Source of the DNA: Rhodococcus sp. SGAir0479 | GTDB taxonomy: Bacteria; Actinomycetota; Actinomycetes; Mycobacteriales; Mycobacteriaceae | NCBI RefSeq assembly: GCF_005484805.1 | Contig: NZ_CP039432.1 | Location: 4,464,001-4,528,000, forward strand | Reading direction: 5' to 3' | Length of the DNA: 64,000 nt | In this document: one piece after another, positions 37,708-46,213 of the stretch | Numbering within the stretch: the first letter of the stretch is position 1 | Layout of the letters: each line of letters opens with the position of its first letter | The notes under the pieces: model-generated | Seen by the model: only the letters and a program-made list of their open reading frames with translations | Databases searched by the model: none | Told to the model about the DNA's origin: nothing | Program-made: the position numbers and the translations under genes

Positions 37708-38484
37708 TCAGCGAGTCGCCAGATCGGCCCTGACGCATCGATCCCAGATCTCGCCGGCGGTCAGGCGCAAGGGGGCGACCATCTTCGTGTGATCGAACGC
37801 TCCCACCGGCGCGCAGAGGGAGAGAGCGGCCATGTTTCCGTACATGTGCTCGGATGGCCCGATCGAGACGCCGACGCAGGCAATTCCGGGGAACGTATCC
37901 CCCCGGTCGAACGCGGCGCCACGGTCACGCACGTGGGTCAGCTCGTCCTCGAACTTGCCGGCGAGGGGCAGCGCAGTGGCTGTGCTGCCGGCATCTTGCC
38001 GTCCGCGGGGTGTACGAACGTCGGGCACGGCGGAGTACGCCATGATCACTTTGCCCAATGCGGTCAGATGCGCGGGGACTCGCTGTCCGACCGCGGTCGG
38101 TGTGGGTCCGGAGGAGCGCCCGTTCACCTTGGCGAGGTAGACCGTGTCACCACGGTCGACGACCCCGAGTTGAATCGTGAAGCCGGTGCGTTGTGCGAAG
38201 GCGTGCATGACCGGGCGCGCATGGTGCAGTAAGCGATTCTGGTTCAGTGCAGCCTGTCCCATCTCGTAGGCTTTGACGCCGAGCTCGTATGTCTGCTCGG
38301 GGGAGCGCGCCAACCAGCCCGCGTTGGCGAGCTGTTCGAGCAGGCGGTGCGCCGACGACCGGGGCAGGCCGGTGCGTGCGGTGACCTTGGCCAAGGTCAT
38401 AGGGCCTGCGCTCAGTGCCTCCAGGACCAGCGACACCCGGTCCACGACGGACACGGGGACCTCGTCGTTGCGCGTCGTACTCAA
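37708..38484 (-). CDS. IclR-family transcriptional regulator
   Basis: Regulator of catabolic genes, 258 residues. The N-terminal winged helix is visible (VLEALSAGPMTLAKVTARTGLPRSSAHRLLEQL) and is followed by the effector-binding domain (LGVVDRGDTVYLAKV, later FPGIACVGVSIG). IclR proteins commonly respond to aromatic or alicyclic acids. I chose the TTG at 38484, in frame, because AGGAGG lies five bases upstream; an ATG at 38508 would read through that site. The gene is divergent from the Rieske oxygenase gene and probably controls it. A CRP/GlxR-like site lies in the shared promoter region. Confidence 0.88.
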   Translation of the reverse strand: MSTTRNDEVPVSVVDRVSLVLEALSAGPMTLAKVTARTGLPRSSAHRLLEQLANAGWLARSPEQTYELGVKAYEMGQAALNQNRLLHHARPVMHAFAQRTGFTIQLGVVDRGDTVYLAKVNGRSSGPTPTAVGQRVPAHLTALGKVIMAYSAVPDVRTPRGRQDAGSTATALPLAGKFEDELTHVRDRGAAFDRGDTFPGIACVGVSIGPSEHMYGNMAALSLCAPVGAFDHTKMVAPLRLTAGEIWDRCVRADLATR

Positions 38485-38510
38485 CCCATCCTCCTGACAC
38501 CCGATCATGG

Positions 38511-38526
38511 TGTGATCTGCATCACG
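38511..38526. promoter_or_regulatory. CRP/GlxR-like binding site
   Basis: TGTGATCTGCATCACG matches the TGTGA-N6-TCACA consensus of CRP/GlxR regulators with one change. It lies 27 bases upstream of the IclR start and 240 bases upstream of the Rieske oxygenase start, so it could place one or both under carbon-source control. Confidence 0.5.
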
Positions 38527-38765
38527 GTACCTGCGGAGTCTCGCGTGCATCAATCCTGTAAACGTTCACTGGGGCGGTTGCGCCTTCCGGAAAGGGAAAA
38601 CGAGAGGTCAGCGGGTTTTCCATGCTGTCGCGCCGCCGGGTGCGGGAGCGACGCCGAAAGTGCCCTCCCGTTGTACGGGAGACCGGCGTCACAGGGCAAC
38701 CCCACTTGCCAAGCTGACCTCGAAGCGACGCGCGAGTGGTCGCGATCAGTCGATCAGGAGGCACA

Positions 38766-39962
38766 GTGAGTTCCACCGACACCGAGGATCAGGTCCGCGT
38801 CATCGACCCCGGAACGCCGCCGACGCGCTACGCGCGGGGTTGGCACTGCCTGGGTCTCGTTCGTGACTTCGCTGACGGAAAACCGCATCAGGTCAATGCT
38901 TTCGGCACTTCTCTCGTCGTTTTCACCGGTGCGGACGGGGATGTCCACGTCCTCGATGCCTACTGCAGGCATATGGGGGGCAACCTGGCGCAAGGTGTGG
39001 TGAAGGGCAATGCGATCGCGTGCCCGTTCCATGACTGGCGTTGGAACGGCGACGGGAAGTGCGTCGAAATTCCCTATGCGCGAAGGGTTCCCCCGGTCGC
39101 CCGTACGCGTGCTTGGCGCACGACAGTGGTGAGTGGCCAGCTGTTCGTGTGGCACGACCCGGAGGGGAACGAACCCACCGCCGAACTCGCGATCCCCGAG
39201 ATCCCCACGTACGGCTCGCCCGGATGGACGGATTGGGTGTGGAACTCGATCGAAGTCGACGGATCTCACTGCCGAGAGATCGTCGACAACATCGTCGACA
39301 TGGCGCACTTCTTCTACGTGCACTACGGGATGCCGACCTTCTTCCGGAACGTGTTCGAGCGACACACCGCCACCCAGGTGATGCGATCTCGTCCACGCGC
39401 CGACGCTGCGGGTGTCAGCCAATCGACCAACTACAGCGTCGAGAGTCAGTCGGATGCAACTTATTACGGACCGTCCTACATGGTCGACAAGCTGTGGAGC
39501 GGGGGGCGGAGCCCGGAGTCGGGGCCGAACGTCTATCTGATCAACTGTCATTACCCGATCACCCCTACGTCCTTTCGGCTGCAGTACGGCGTCGTGGTCG
39601 AGAAGCCGGCCGGTGTCCCGGACGAGCAGGCCGACCAGATCGCTCGGGCGGTCGCCAACGGTGTCGCGATCGGGTTCGAACAGGACGTGCACATCTGGAA
39701 GAACAAGTCCCGTATCGACAACCCACTTCTCTGTGAGGAAGACGGGCCGGTCTACCAGCTTCGACGCTGGTACGAGCAATTCTACGTCGATGCCGAGGAC
39801 GTCCGGCCGGAGATGGTCAACCGGTTCGAGTACGAGATCGACACCGAGCGGGCGTTGAACAGTTGGCAGACCGAAGTGGACCGGAACCTGGCGGCCGGAC
39901 GCAGCGCCTTCGCCGCGAATCTCACGACCCCTCACGGCCCGTCGAGCGCGGGCCCGGCCTGA
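38766..39962 (+). CDS. KshA-like Rieske oxygenase (3-ketosteroid 9-alpha-hydroxylase oxygenase family)
   Basis: Terminal oxygenase of a Rieske non-haem iron monooxygenase, 398 residues. The [2Fe-2S] ligands are C67, H69, C86 and H89 (YCRHMGG and CPFHDWRW). The mononuclear iron site has DMAHFFYVH with H181 and H186. The N-terminus (RYARGWHCLGLVRDFADGKPH) and general layout are those of KshA, which hydroxylates C9 of 3-ketosteroids and so opens ring B. Substrate identity cannot be fixed by sequence alone. No KshB-type reductase gene is nearby. The GTG at 38766 follows AGGAGG by four bases. It is divergent from the IclR gene and followed by a BVMO gene. Confidence 0.9.
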   Translation: MSSTDTEDQVRVIDPGTPPTRYARGWHCLGLVRDFADGKPHQVNAFGTSLVVFTGADGDVHVLDAYCRHMGGNLAQGVVKGNAIACPFHDWRWNGDGKCVEIPYARRVPPVARTRAWRTTVVSGQLFVWHDPEGNEPTAELAIPEIPTYGSPGWTDWVWNSIEVDGSHCREIVDNIVDMAHFFYVHYGMPTFFRNVFERHTATQVMRSRPRADAAGVSQSTNYSVESQSDATYYGPSYMVDKLWSGGRSPESGPNVYLINCHYPITPTSFRLQYGVVVEKPAGVPDEQADQIARAVANGVAIGFEQDVHIWKNKSRIDNPLLCEEDGPVYQLRRWYEQFYVDAEDVRPEMVNRFEYEIDTERALNSWQTEVDRNLAAGRSAFAANLTTPHGPSSAGPA

Positions 39963-40056
39963 TGACCCGTGACGACGACGTCACTCGGCATCGAGGACGC
40001 GAACGGCTCCGTGGAGGAGCCGGTTCGACCTCGTGCGATACCTCGAAAGGAACAAC

Positions 40057-41703
40057 GTGACCGAGAGCAAGGAACGCGGATACGCCGGTGAGCGGGCCAC
40101 CGACGTCGATGTCATCGTCGTCGGAGCGGGAATCTCGGGCCTCTACGCAGTGCACGCACTGCGCCGGCGTGGAATGACCGTGCACGGCTTCGAGTCCGCG
40201 GCCGGCGTGGGGGGAACGTGGTTCCACAACCGCTATCCGGGCGCGCGCTGCGACGTCGAGAGCGTCGACTACTCGTACTCGTTCGACGAGGCGCTCCAGC
40301 AGGAATGGACGTGGACCGAGCGGTTCGCGACGCAGCCGGAGATTCTCTCCTATCTCGAACATGTCGCCGACCGCTTCGACCTTCGAAGCGCATTCGACTT
40401 CCTGACGCGGGTGACTTCCACGGTCTGGGACGACGAGTCGGCGCGATGGACGGTCACCACCGACACCGGCCGCACCATGACGGCGCGGTTCTGCGTCATG
40501 GCCACCGGCGTGTTGTCGGCGACGAACCGCCCCGACATCCCAGGACGTGACTCCTTCGCGGGAGAGACGTACCACACGGGGGAGTGGCCCCATCGATCCG
40601 TCGGTCTCACCGGGAAGACGATCGGTGTGATCGGTACGGGGTCATCCGGCATTCAGTCGATCCCTGTGATCGCGGAGGAGGCCGCTCACGTCTTCGTGTT
40701 CCAACGCAGCCCCAATTATTCGATACCGGCGGGCAACCGGTCACTCACGGCGGAGCAGATCGCCGAGGTGAAAGCCACCTACCCCGAGCGGCGCAGGCTG
40801 GCCCGCCTCAGTGGTGGAGGCACCCCGTTCACGCCGTATCCCAAGGGCGCGAGAGAAGTCGACGAAACCGAACGCCGACGCGTCTACGACGAGTGGTGGC
40901 ATCGGGGAGGCTACCTCTTCGCGAAGGCATTCCCCGACCAGACCGTCAGCATCGAATCGAACGACACGGCCCGCGAATACGTGGCGGCGAGGATTCGCGA
41001 GATGGTGAGCGACCCCGAGATCGCCGACCAGTTGATTCCGAACGACCACCCCATCGGAACCAAGCGGATCGTCACCGACAGCGGCTATTTCGACACGTTC
41101 AACCGCGACAACGTGACACTGGTGAATCTGCGTCGCACGCCGATCGAAGAGATCACCGAGACGGGCGTTCGTACCTCCGGCGCCCATTACGAGCTCGATA
41201 TGCTGGTCTTCGCGACGGGGTTCGACGCCATGACCGGAGCGCTGTCGCGGATCGACGTCCGCGGGCGCGACGGCCGGACGTTGGCCGACGAATGGTCGGC
41301 CGGGCCCCGAACCTATCTGGGGGTGGCCGCGGCAGGCTTCCCCAACATGTTCATCATGGTCGGCCCGGGCAGCCCCAGTGTTCTGGCGAACATGGTGCTG
41401 GGCGCCGAGCAGCAGGTCGACTGGATCGCAGATTGCCTCGATCACCTGAGCACGCACAACGGCCTGTCGATCGAAGCGACCGACCGCGCGGTGGACGAGT
41501 GGGTCGCCGAGTGCAACGCCAAGGCCGCCGGCACGCTCTTCCCCACCGCGAACTCCTGGTACATGGGCGCGAACATCCCGGGAAAGCCGCGGGTCTTCAT
41601 GCCCTACATCGGAGGCTTCGCGCACTACGGAGGTGTCCTCTCCGAGGTGGCCGATGCCGGATACAAGGGGTTCGACATTCGAACCGGACCGGAGGAGTTC
41701 TGA
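40057..41703 (+). CDS. Baeyer-Villiger monooxygenase, cyclohexanone-monooxygenase type
   Basis: FAD- and NADPH-dependent enzyme inserting oxygen next to a ketone to make an ester or lactone. The 548-residue length is typical of type I BVMOs. Two Rossmann motifs are present (VVGAGISG, and GVIGTGSSGIQ), with the BVMO fingerprint FAGETYHTGEWP between them near residue 167. The start GTG at 40057 has AAAGGA upstream. It lies 94 bases behind the KshA-like gene. The next gene is an esterase remnant with one base between them, suggesting this BVMO once had a dedicated esterase partner. Confidence 0.94.
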   Translation: MTESKERGYAGERATDVDVIVVGAGISGLYAVHALRRRGMTVHGFESAAGVGGTWFHNRYPGARCDVESVDYSYSFDEALQQEWTWTERFATQPEILSYLEHVADRFDLRSAFDFLTRVTSTVWDDESARWTVTTDTGRTMTARFCVMATGVLSATNRPDIPGRDSFAGETYHTGEWPHRSVGLTGKTIGVIGTGSSGIQSIPVIAEEAAHVFVFQRSPNYSIPAGNRSLTAEQIAEVKATYPERRRLARLSGGGTPFTPYPKGAREVDETERRRVYDEWWHRGGYLFAKAFPDQTVSIESNDTAREYVAARIREMVSDPEIADQLIPNDHPIGTKRIVTDSGYFDTFNRDNVTLVNLRRTPIEEITETGVRTSGAHYELDMLVFATGFDAMTGALSRIDVRGRDGRTLADEWSAGPRTYLGVAAAGFPNMFIMVGPGSPSVLANMVLGAEQQVDWIADCLDHLSTHNGLSIEATDRAVDEWVAECNAKAAGTLFPTANSWYMGANIPGKPRVFMPYIGGFAHYGGVLSEVADAGYKGFDIRTGPEEF

Positions 41704-41704
41704 C

Positions 41705-41971
41705 ATGACCACGGCACGCAGAGACGATCTGCACCCCGACGTCGAGACGATGCTCGCCGCGCTCGAGTCCGATTTCCCGGAACTCGATCCATCCCGCTCG
41801 GCGGGGGACGACCACGCCGAGCGTCTGACGGCAGAGGGCGACCCGGTCGTCGCCCACCGTTTCGAGGGCCTGTGCCACGGTTTCCTCACGTTCCCGCAGC
41901 CCTCGCTCACCGGGCCGGACCGGGACGAGCTGTGGAAGCTGATCCGTCGTCGTCTGGAGGTCACCGTATGA
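41705..41971 (+). CDS. Internally deleted HSL-type esterase remnant (possible pseudogene)
   Basis: An 88-codon ORF whose two ends resemble the two ends of a full HSL-family esterase (about 310 residues). The start (LHPDVETMLAALESDFPELD) is like the esterase N-terminus. From about residue 33 it reads like the C-terminal part (HAERLTAEGDPVVAHRFEGL, then CHGFLTF), including the catalytic-His HGF motif. The oxyanion hole, the GxSxG nucleophile and the acid are missing, so it cannot be a working hydrolase. The reading frame stays open and its stop overlaps the next start (ATGA), which suggests an in-frame internal deletion that kept translational coupling. I read it as a decaying gene; a short functional protein is less likely. 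Confidence 0.6.
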   Translation: MTTARRDDLHPDVETMLAALESDFPELDPSRSAGDDHAERLTAEGDPVVAHRFEGLCHGFLTFPQPSLTGPDRDELWKLIRRRLEVTV

Positions 41972-42867
41972 GCGCGCGTCGGCTGGCAGGGCGCACTGCG
42001 CTGGTGACCGGCAGCAGCCGAGGAATCGGGCGGGCTGTGGCGCAGCGCCTCGCCTCGGAGGGGGCGACCGTGGTCGTCACGGCCCGGAGTACCTCACCGT
42101 CCACCTCCGTGCGTGACGGCCGCGAACAGATCGTCGCGGGCTCGCTCACCGAAACGGTGGACCTGATCGAGAAGGCCGGTGGCCGCGCCGTGGCGGTGCC
42201 GGCGGATCTCGACGACCGGCAACAGCGCGCCGGGCTCGTCGAGGCTGCCGTGGACGCGGTCGGCGGACTCGACATACTCGTCAACAACGCCGGGTTCGCG
42301 GACTACTCCCCTGTCGAAACGATGGGGGAGGGGACCTTCGAGCGCACCGTCGAGCATTACCTGAAGGTGCCGTTCCTGTTGTCACAGGCAGCGATCCCGG
42401 TCATGCGCAAGGGCGGCGGAGGCTGGATCGTGAACATCGGGTCGTCCACCGGGCTCCCGCCGATCCGGCCGTTCCGCGACTACAACCGGACCTCCGGTGA
42501 CGTCGTCTACGCGGCTGTCAAAGCGGCGCTCCACCGCTTCACCCAGGGGCTCGCGGCGGAAGTGGAAGCGGACGGAATCGCGGTGAACGCGGTGGGACCC
42601 TCGACGGCGATCCGGACACCGGGCGCGGCGGCACTGTTGCCCGACGGCTACGACGCCGAACCGGTGGAGTATCTGGCCCAGACCGTCCTCGAGATGTGCA
42701 CGGCACCACCCGCCGAACGCACCGGCCTGGTCGCCTTCAGCCTGCACTATCCGTGGTCGCAGAACGTTCCGGTGATGAGTCTGGACGGGCGCACCGAGCT
42801 GCCGCGGCGCGAACCACCGGCATGGTCCAACCCGAACATCGCACCGGACGGAATGATGCCCGCGTGA
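41968..42867 (+). CDS. Short-chain dehydrogenase/reductase
   Basis: NAD(P)-dependent oxidoreductase, 299 residues, with TGSSRGIG, NNAG and catalytic residues in GSSTGLPPIRPFRDYNRTSG and VVYAAVKAAL (Tyr-x3-Lys). Arg in VVVTARSTS after the second strand favours NADP. An insertion between the Ser and Tyr motifs (about 25 residues) makes it longer than simple SDRs. The ATG at 41968 overlaps the remnant's stop, and its stop overlaps the next SDR start (GTGA). It is therefore part of a tightly coupled run ending with the second BVMO. Confidence 0.9.
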   Translation: MSARRLAGRTALVTGSSRGIGRAVAQRLASEGATVVVTARSTSPSTSVRDGREQIVAGSLTETVDLIEKAGGRAVAVPADLDDRQQRAGLVEAAVDAVGGLDILVNNAGFADYSPVETMGEGTFERTVEHYLKVPFLLSQAAIPVMRKGGGGWIVNIGSSTGLPPIRPFRDYNRTSGDVVYAAVKAALHRFTQGLAAEVEADGIAVNAVGPSTAIRTPGAAALLPDGYDAEPVEYLAQTVLEMCTAPPAERTGLVAFSLHYPWSQNVPVMSLDGRTELPRREPPAWSNPNIAPDGMMPA

Positions 42868-43754
42868 GCGCGACCAGTGTTGCCCGCCAACGTTTCTCCC
42901 GGGGTACCGCCGTGATCACCGGCGCAGCGGCCGGGATCGGTGAAGGTCTCGCACGGCACCTGGCAGCTCTCGGCATGACCGTGGTGGTGGCCGACATCGA
43001 CTCCGACCGGGCCGAGAAGGTGGCCGTCGACATCGTCTCCGCCGGGGGAGGTGCCGAGCCTCGGGCCCTCGATGTGGCCGACCCGGTCGCCGTGGATTCC
43101 CTCGCCGCGGGAGTGTTCGACAGGTTCGGCAGTGTCGAACTGTTGATCAACAACGCGGGGATCGAGACGGCCGGACTGTTGTGGGAGGTGGATCTCGACC
43201 GCTGGGCGCGATTGATGCAGATCAACGTCGACGGTGTCTTCTACTGTCTGCGCTCGTTCGTTCCCCGAATGATCGCGACGGGATCGCCGTCGTGCATTGC
43301 GAATCTGTCGTCGGTCGGAGGACTGAACACCGTTGCGGTTCAATCGCCGTACATCGTCAGCAAGCACGCCGTGCTCGCGCTGACCGAGTGCTTGTACCAG
43401 GACCTGTCGATCGTCGGCGCCCCGATCCAGGTGAGTGCCGTCATCCCACACTCGATCCGCAGCGACATCTTCACCTCGGCTCAGCGGGACGCCCCCACGG
43501 AGAACGAGACCGCGAACGCGGTGTTCGCCGCCATGCAGCGCGACAACGTCGAGAAGGGGCTCGATCCACTCGTCGCGGCCGAGCACATGGTCGAACAGAT
43601 CGCGCGCGGCGAGTTCTGGATTCACTCCGACGACGAGCTGTGCACGGCCGCCGCGCATCGGCGCGGCCGCCAACTGCTCGACCTTCTACCTCCGGCCGAC
43701 CCGCGGGACATGCTGGCCCGCATGGGTGTGCCGATTCCGAAAGGACAGCCATGA
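42864..43754 (+). CDS. Short-chain dehydrogenase/reductase
   Basis: NAD-dependent oxidoreductase, 296 residues. TGAAAGIG binds the cofactor, and ADIDSDRAEK has the acidic residue expected for NAD. NNAG, Ser in LSSVGGLNTVAVQS and Tyr-Lys in YIVSKHA are intact. It would oxidise an alcohol to the ketone that the following BVMO uses. The start GTG overlaps the previous stop and its own stop overlaps the BVMO start (ATGA). Confidence 0.9.
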   Translation: MSATSVARQRFSRGTAVITGAAAGIGEGLARHLAALGMTVVVADIDSDRAEKVAVDIVSAGGGAEPRALDVADPVAVDSLAAGVFDRFGSVELLINNAGIETAGLLWEVDLDRWARLMQINVDGVFYCLRSFVPRMIATGSPSCIANLSSVGGLNTVAVQSPYIVSKHAVLALTECLYQDLSIVGAPIQVSAVIPHSIRSDIFTSAQRDAPTENETANAVFAAMQRDNVEKGLDPLVAAEHMVEQIARGEFWIHSDDELCTAAAHRRGRQLLDLLPPADPRDMLARMGVPIPKGQP

Positions 43755-45730
43755 CCGAGACGATGTCCGCCGAGACGGAGCAGACGGAGGCGGCCGATGC
43801 GCAAGCGCAGCTGCATGCTGCGATCGACGTGTGCGACCCGGCCCCTCTGCTGATGTCGATGATCCACGCGACCGGTGACACGAGCCTGCTCGACGAGTTC
43901 GGCCCGCGCCTGACGATCACCGAGCCCGGTAACCACTACCGGACCGGCTCACGTCCGGCGACGCCGCCCGGGCAGTACCCCGACGACGTCGTCGCTGACG
44001 TGCGGGCCCGCGCGCACCGACTGCTCACCACCGACGCCACGGACGTCCTCGGCGTTCCGGAACCCGGCCTGTTCGCCCGCATGGCCCAGGTGGCCACGTC
44101 CGAACGCGTCGGCGACGAGTTCGTTCCGCTCCTGCGTGAGCAGGCCGGTTTCGTCCTGAGCGAGCGACGCGTCCCCGTCACCGTGACTCCGCCCGACGAG
44201 TTCTCGGTCATCGTGGTCGGCGCCGGCATCGTCGGCATCAACGCCGCCATCAAGCTCCAGGAGGCGGGTTTCGCGTATCAGGTCTTCGAAACCCGCGACG
44301 AGATCGGGGGAACCTGGTCGCGAAACACGTATCCCGGTGCAGCCGTGGACACTCCCAGCCACTACTACTCGTACTCGTTCGAGCTCAACGCCGAGTGGTC
44401 GAGGTACTACCCGACAGGCACCGAATACCAGCAGTACCTGCGCGGCGTCGTCGACACCTACGGCATCGAGAAGAACATCTCCTTCCGCACCCGCGTGCTG
44501 TCCACCCGCTGGCTCGACTCCGAACACGTATGGGAAGTCACGGTCGAGACCGCAGACGGCGGACGCCACATCCACCGCGCCAACGCAGTCGTCACCGCAC
44601 TCGGGATGCTGAACTCACCCAACATCCCCGACGTTCCCGGCATGGGCACGTTCGCCGGCACCGTCGTTCATACGGCCGAATGGGACCCGAGTCTCGACCT
44701 CACCGGCAAACGGGTCGTCGTTCTCGGAACCGGCTGCACGTCCGTGCAGGTGGTCGCGAACATCGTCGATCGGGTCGAGTCCCTCGACGTCGTGGTGCGG
44801 TCACCGCACTGGATCGTGCCCGAGAAGGCAGTCGTGAACGATGTTCCGGACGGGGAGAAGTGGGCGCTGGCCCACCTGCCGCGGTACCACGAGTGGTTCC
44901 GGCTGCGGTCCTACTGGTTCGCGTCCGACAACCTGTACGTGCTGCCCCGCATCGACCCCGAGTGGGCGAAGACGCACTTCTCGGCATCCCCCGCGAACGA
45001 GATGGTGCTGAACACCGCCCGCGCCTATCTGCAGAGCAGCTTCGAGGGTCGGCCGGATCTCGTGGAGAAGCTCACCCCCGACTTCCGTCCCTACGGCAAG
45101 CGGATCGTCAAGGACCCGGGCTTCTTCCGAGCCCTCACTCGTGACCACGTGACGCTGCACCGGGCATCGTTCCGGGAAGTACGACCCGACGGTGTCGTCA
45201 CCACCGAAGGTGACTTCGTCGCCGCGGATGTGATCATCCTCGCGACCGGATTCCGGCTCGAATTCACCACGTCGATCGACATCGTCGGACGCGACGGCAG
45301 GATCCTCGCCGACGTGTGGAAGGGCGGTGACGACCCGCGCGCCTACCTCGGTGTCCAAGTCTCCGGTTTCCCGAACCTGTTCGTCACCGCCGGCCCGAAC
45401 TCGGCGCCCAACCATGGTGCCGGGCACAACATCTTGAGTGAAGAACACGTCCACTACGTCGTCGAGTGCCTCCAGTACCTTCTGGAGAACGGGCACGATG
45501 CGATGGACGTCCGGCAGGACGTCCTCGACGAGTACAACCGCGCAGTCGACGACGCCCTCGACAAGACCGTGTGGGTCCACCCCGGTGCCGAGGTCAACGG
45601 CTACTACCGCAACAGCGCCGGACGTGCCGTCGTACCCTGCCCGTGGCGGCTGGTCGACTACTGGACCATGTTGCGAGAGCCCGACCCGACCGACTTCGAG
45701 TTCATCCCCCCGGCGGACGACCTGCAATGA
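43751..45730 (+). CDS. Baeyer-Villiger monooxygenase with N-terminal extension, HAPMO type
   Basis: FAD/NADPH-dependent oxygenase, 659 residues, about 110 longer than the other BVMO at 40057. The extension (residues about 1-150, alpha-helical, containing DVLGVPEPGLFARM) resembles that of 4-hydroxyacetophenone monooxygenase-type enzymes. The first Rossmann motif is VVGAGIVGI, the fingerprint FAGTVVHTAEWD is near residue 300, and the second Rossmann motif is VLGTGCTSVQ. The two BVMOs are not recent duplicates and probably act on different ketones, or at different steps. It is the last gene of the rightward run, coupled by ATGA to the SDR. Confidence 0.94.
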   Translation: MTETMSAETEQTEAADAQAQLHAAIDVCDPAPLLMSMIHATGDTSLLDEFGPRLTITEPGNHYRTGSRPATPPGQYPDDVVADVRARAHRLLTTDATDVLGVPEPGLFARMAQVATSERVGDEFVPLLREQAGFVLSERRVPVTVTPPDEFSVIVVGAGIVGINAAIKLQEAGFAYQVFETRDEIGGTWSRNTYPGAAVDTPSHYYSYSFELNAEWSRYYPTGTEYQQYLRGVVDTYGIEKNISFRTRVLSTRWLDSEHVWEVTVETADGGRHIHRANAVVTALGMLNSPNIPDVPGMGTFAGTVVHTAEWDPSLDLTGKRVVVLGTGCTSVQVVANIVDRVESLDVVVRSPHWIVPEKAVVNDVPDGEKWALAHLPRYHEWFRLRSYWFASDNLYVLPRIDPEWAKTHFSASPANEMVLNTARAYLQSSFEGRPDLVEKLTPDFRPYGKRIVKDPGFFRALTRDHVTLHRASFREVRPDGVVTTEGDFVAADVIILATGFRLEFTTSIDIVGRDGRILADVWKGGDDPRAYLGVQVSGFPNLFVTAGPNSAPNHGAGHNILSEEHVHYVVECLQYLLENGHDAMDVRQDVLDEYNRAVDDALDKTVWVHPGAEVNGYYRNSAGRAVVPCPWRLVDYWTMLREPDPTDFEFIPPADDLQ

Positions 45731-45754
45731 GACATCGCGCCCGGTCCGGCTCGA

Positions 45755-45772
45755 ACCTCACGTGCGTGAGGT
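45755..45772. terminator. Hairpin between convergent BVMO and DUF6069-like genes
   Basis: ACCTCACG-TG-CGTGAGGT, 8-bp perfect arms. It lies 25 bases past the BVMO stop and overlaps the stop codon of the leftward gene. It contains CCTCAC-N4-GTGAGG, the same form as the palindrome at 4195-4210. Confidence 0.5.
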
Positions 45773-46213
45773 GAGCGTGTTCTGCGCGGAGGCGCCCACG
45801 CCCGAGAGCAGGGTCACGATGGCCAGACCGATCACCAGGTAGATCACGCCGCTGGCGATCTGGGACTTGGTGGTCCCCTCGACACTGAACGGCCACAACG
45901 CCGCGGCCGCGGTCGCGAGCACACCGATCCAGGTGAAGAACGTGGGCGCGCGGGGCGTGAAGAGGAGCAGCAGGTGCAGCAGTCCGGTTGCGACCAACGC
46001 CACGATTGCGGCATAGCCGGCGACGGTGGCGACCTGGGAATCCCACGGAGTGTGCGGCGGTGTGATCACCGGAATGTCGATCGGGCCGCGCACGGCGAGG
46101 ACACCGACCACCGCCGCCAGCGCGGCCACGATGGCCGTGGCGACACCACCGGCCCACAGCTTTCGCGCGTTGACGGTGGTGCGGGTAACTCGCGCTGTCG
46201 ATTCGGCGCTCAT
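45758..46213 (-). CDS. DUF6069-like four-helix membrane protein, copy 2
   Basis: 151-residue membrane protein with four hydrophobic helices, paralogous to that at 6012-6485 (shared KLWAGGVATA, FxWIGVLAT, ALWPF and GLAIVTLLSG). The function is unknown. The ATG at 46213 has AAGGAG six bases upstream; a longer frame from 46231 is unlikely. Both paralogues lie a few kilobases from a ClC-like gene, but gene order between them is not conserved. Confidence 0.8.
   Translation of the reverse strand: MSAESTARVTRTTVNARKLWAGGVATAIVAALAAVVGVLAVRGPIDIPVITPPHTPWDSQVATVAGYAAIVALVATGLLHLLLLFTPRAPTFFTWIGVLATAAAALWPFSVEGTTKSQIASGVIYLVIGLAIVTLLSGVGASAQNTLTSRT

Noticed and set aside
20530-45730. Catabolic region considered as a recent mobile element
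   Set aside because: No transposase, integrase, terminal repeats or tRNA border were seen, and base composition by eye matches the flanks.
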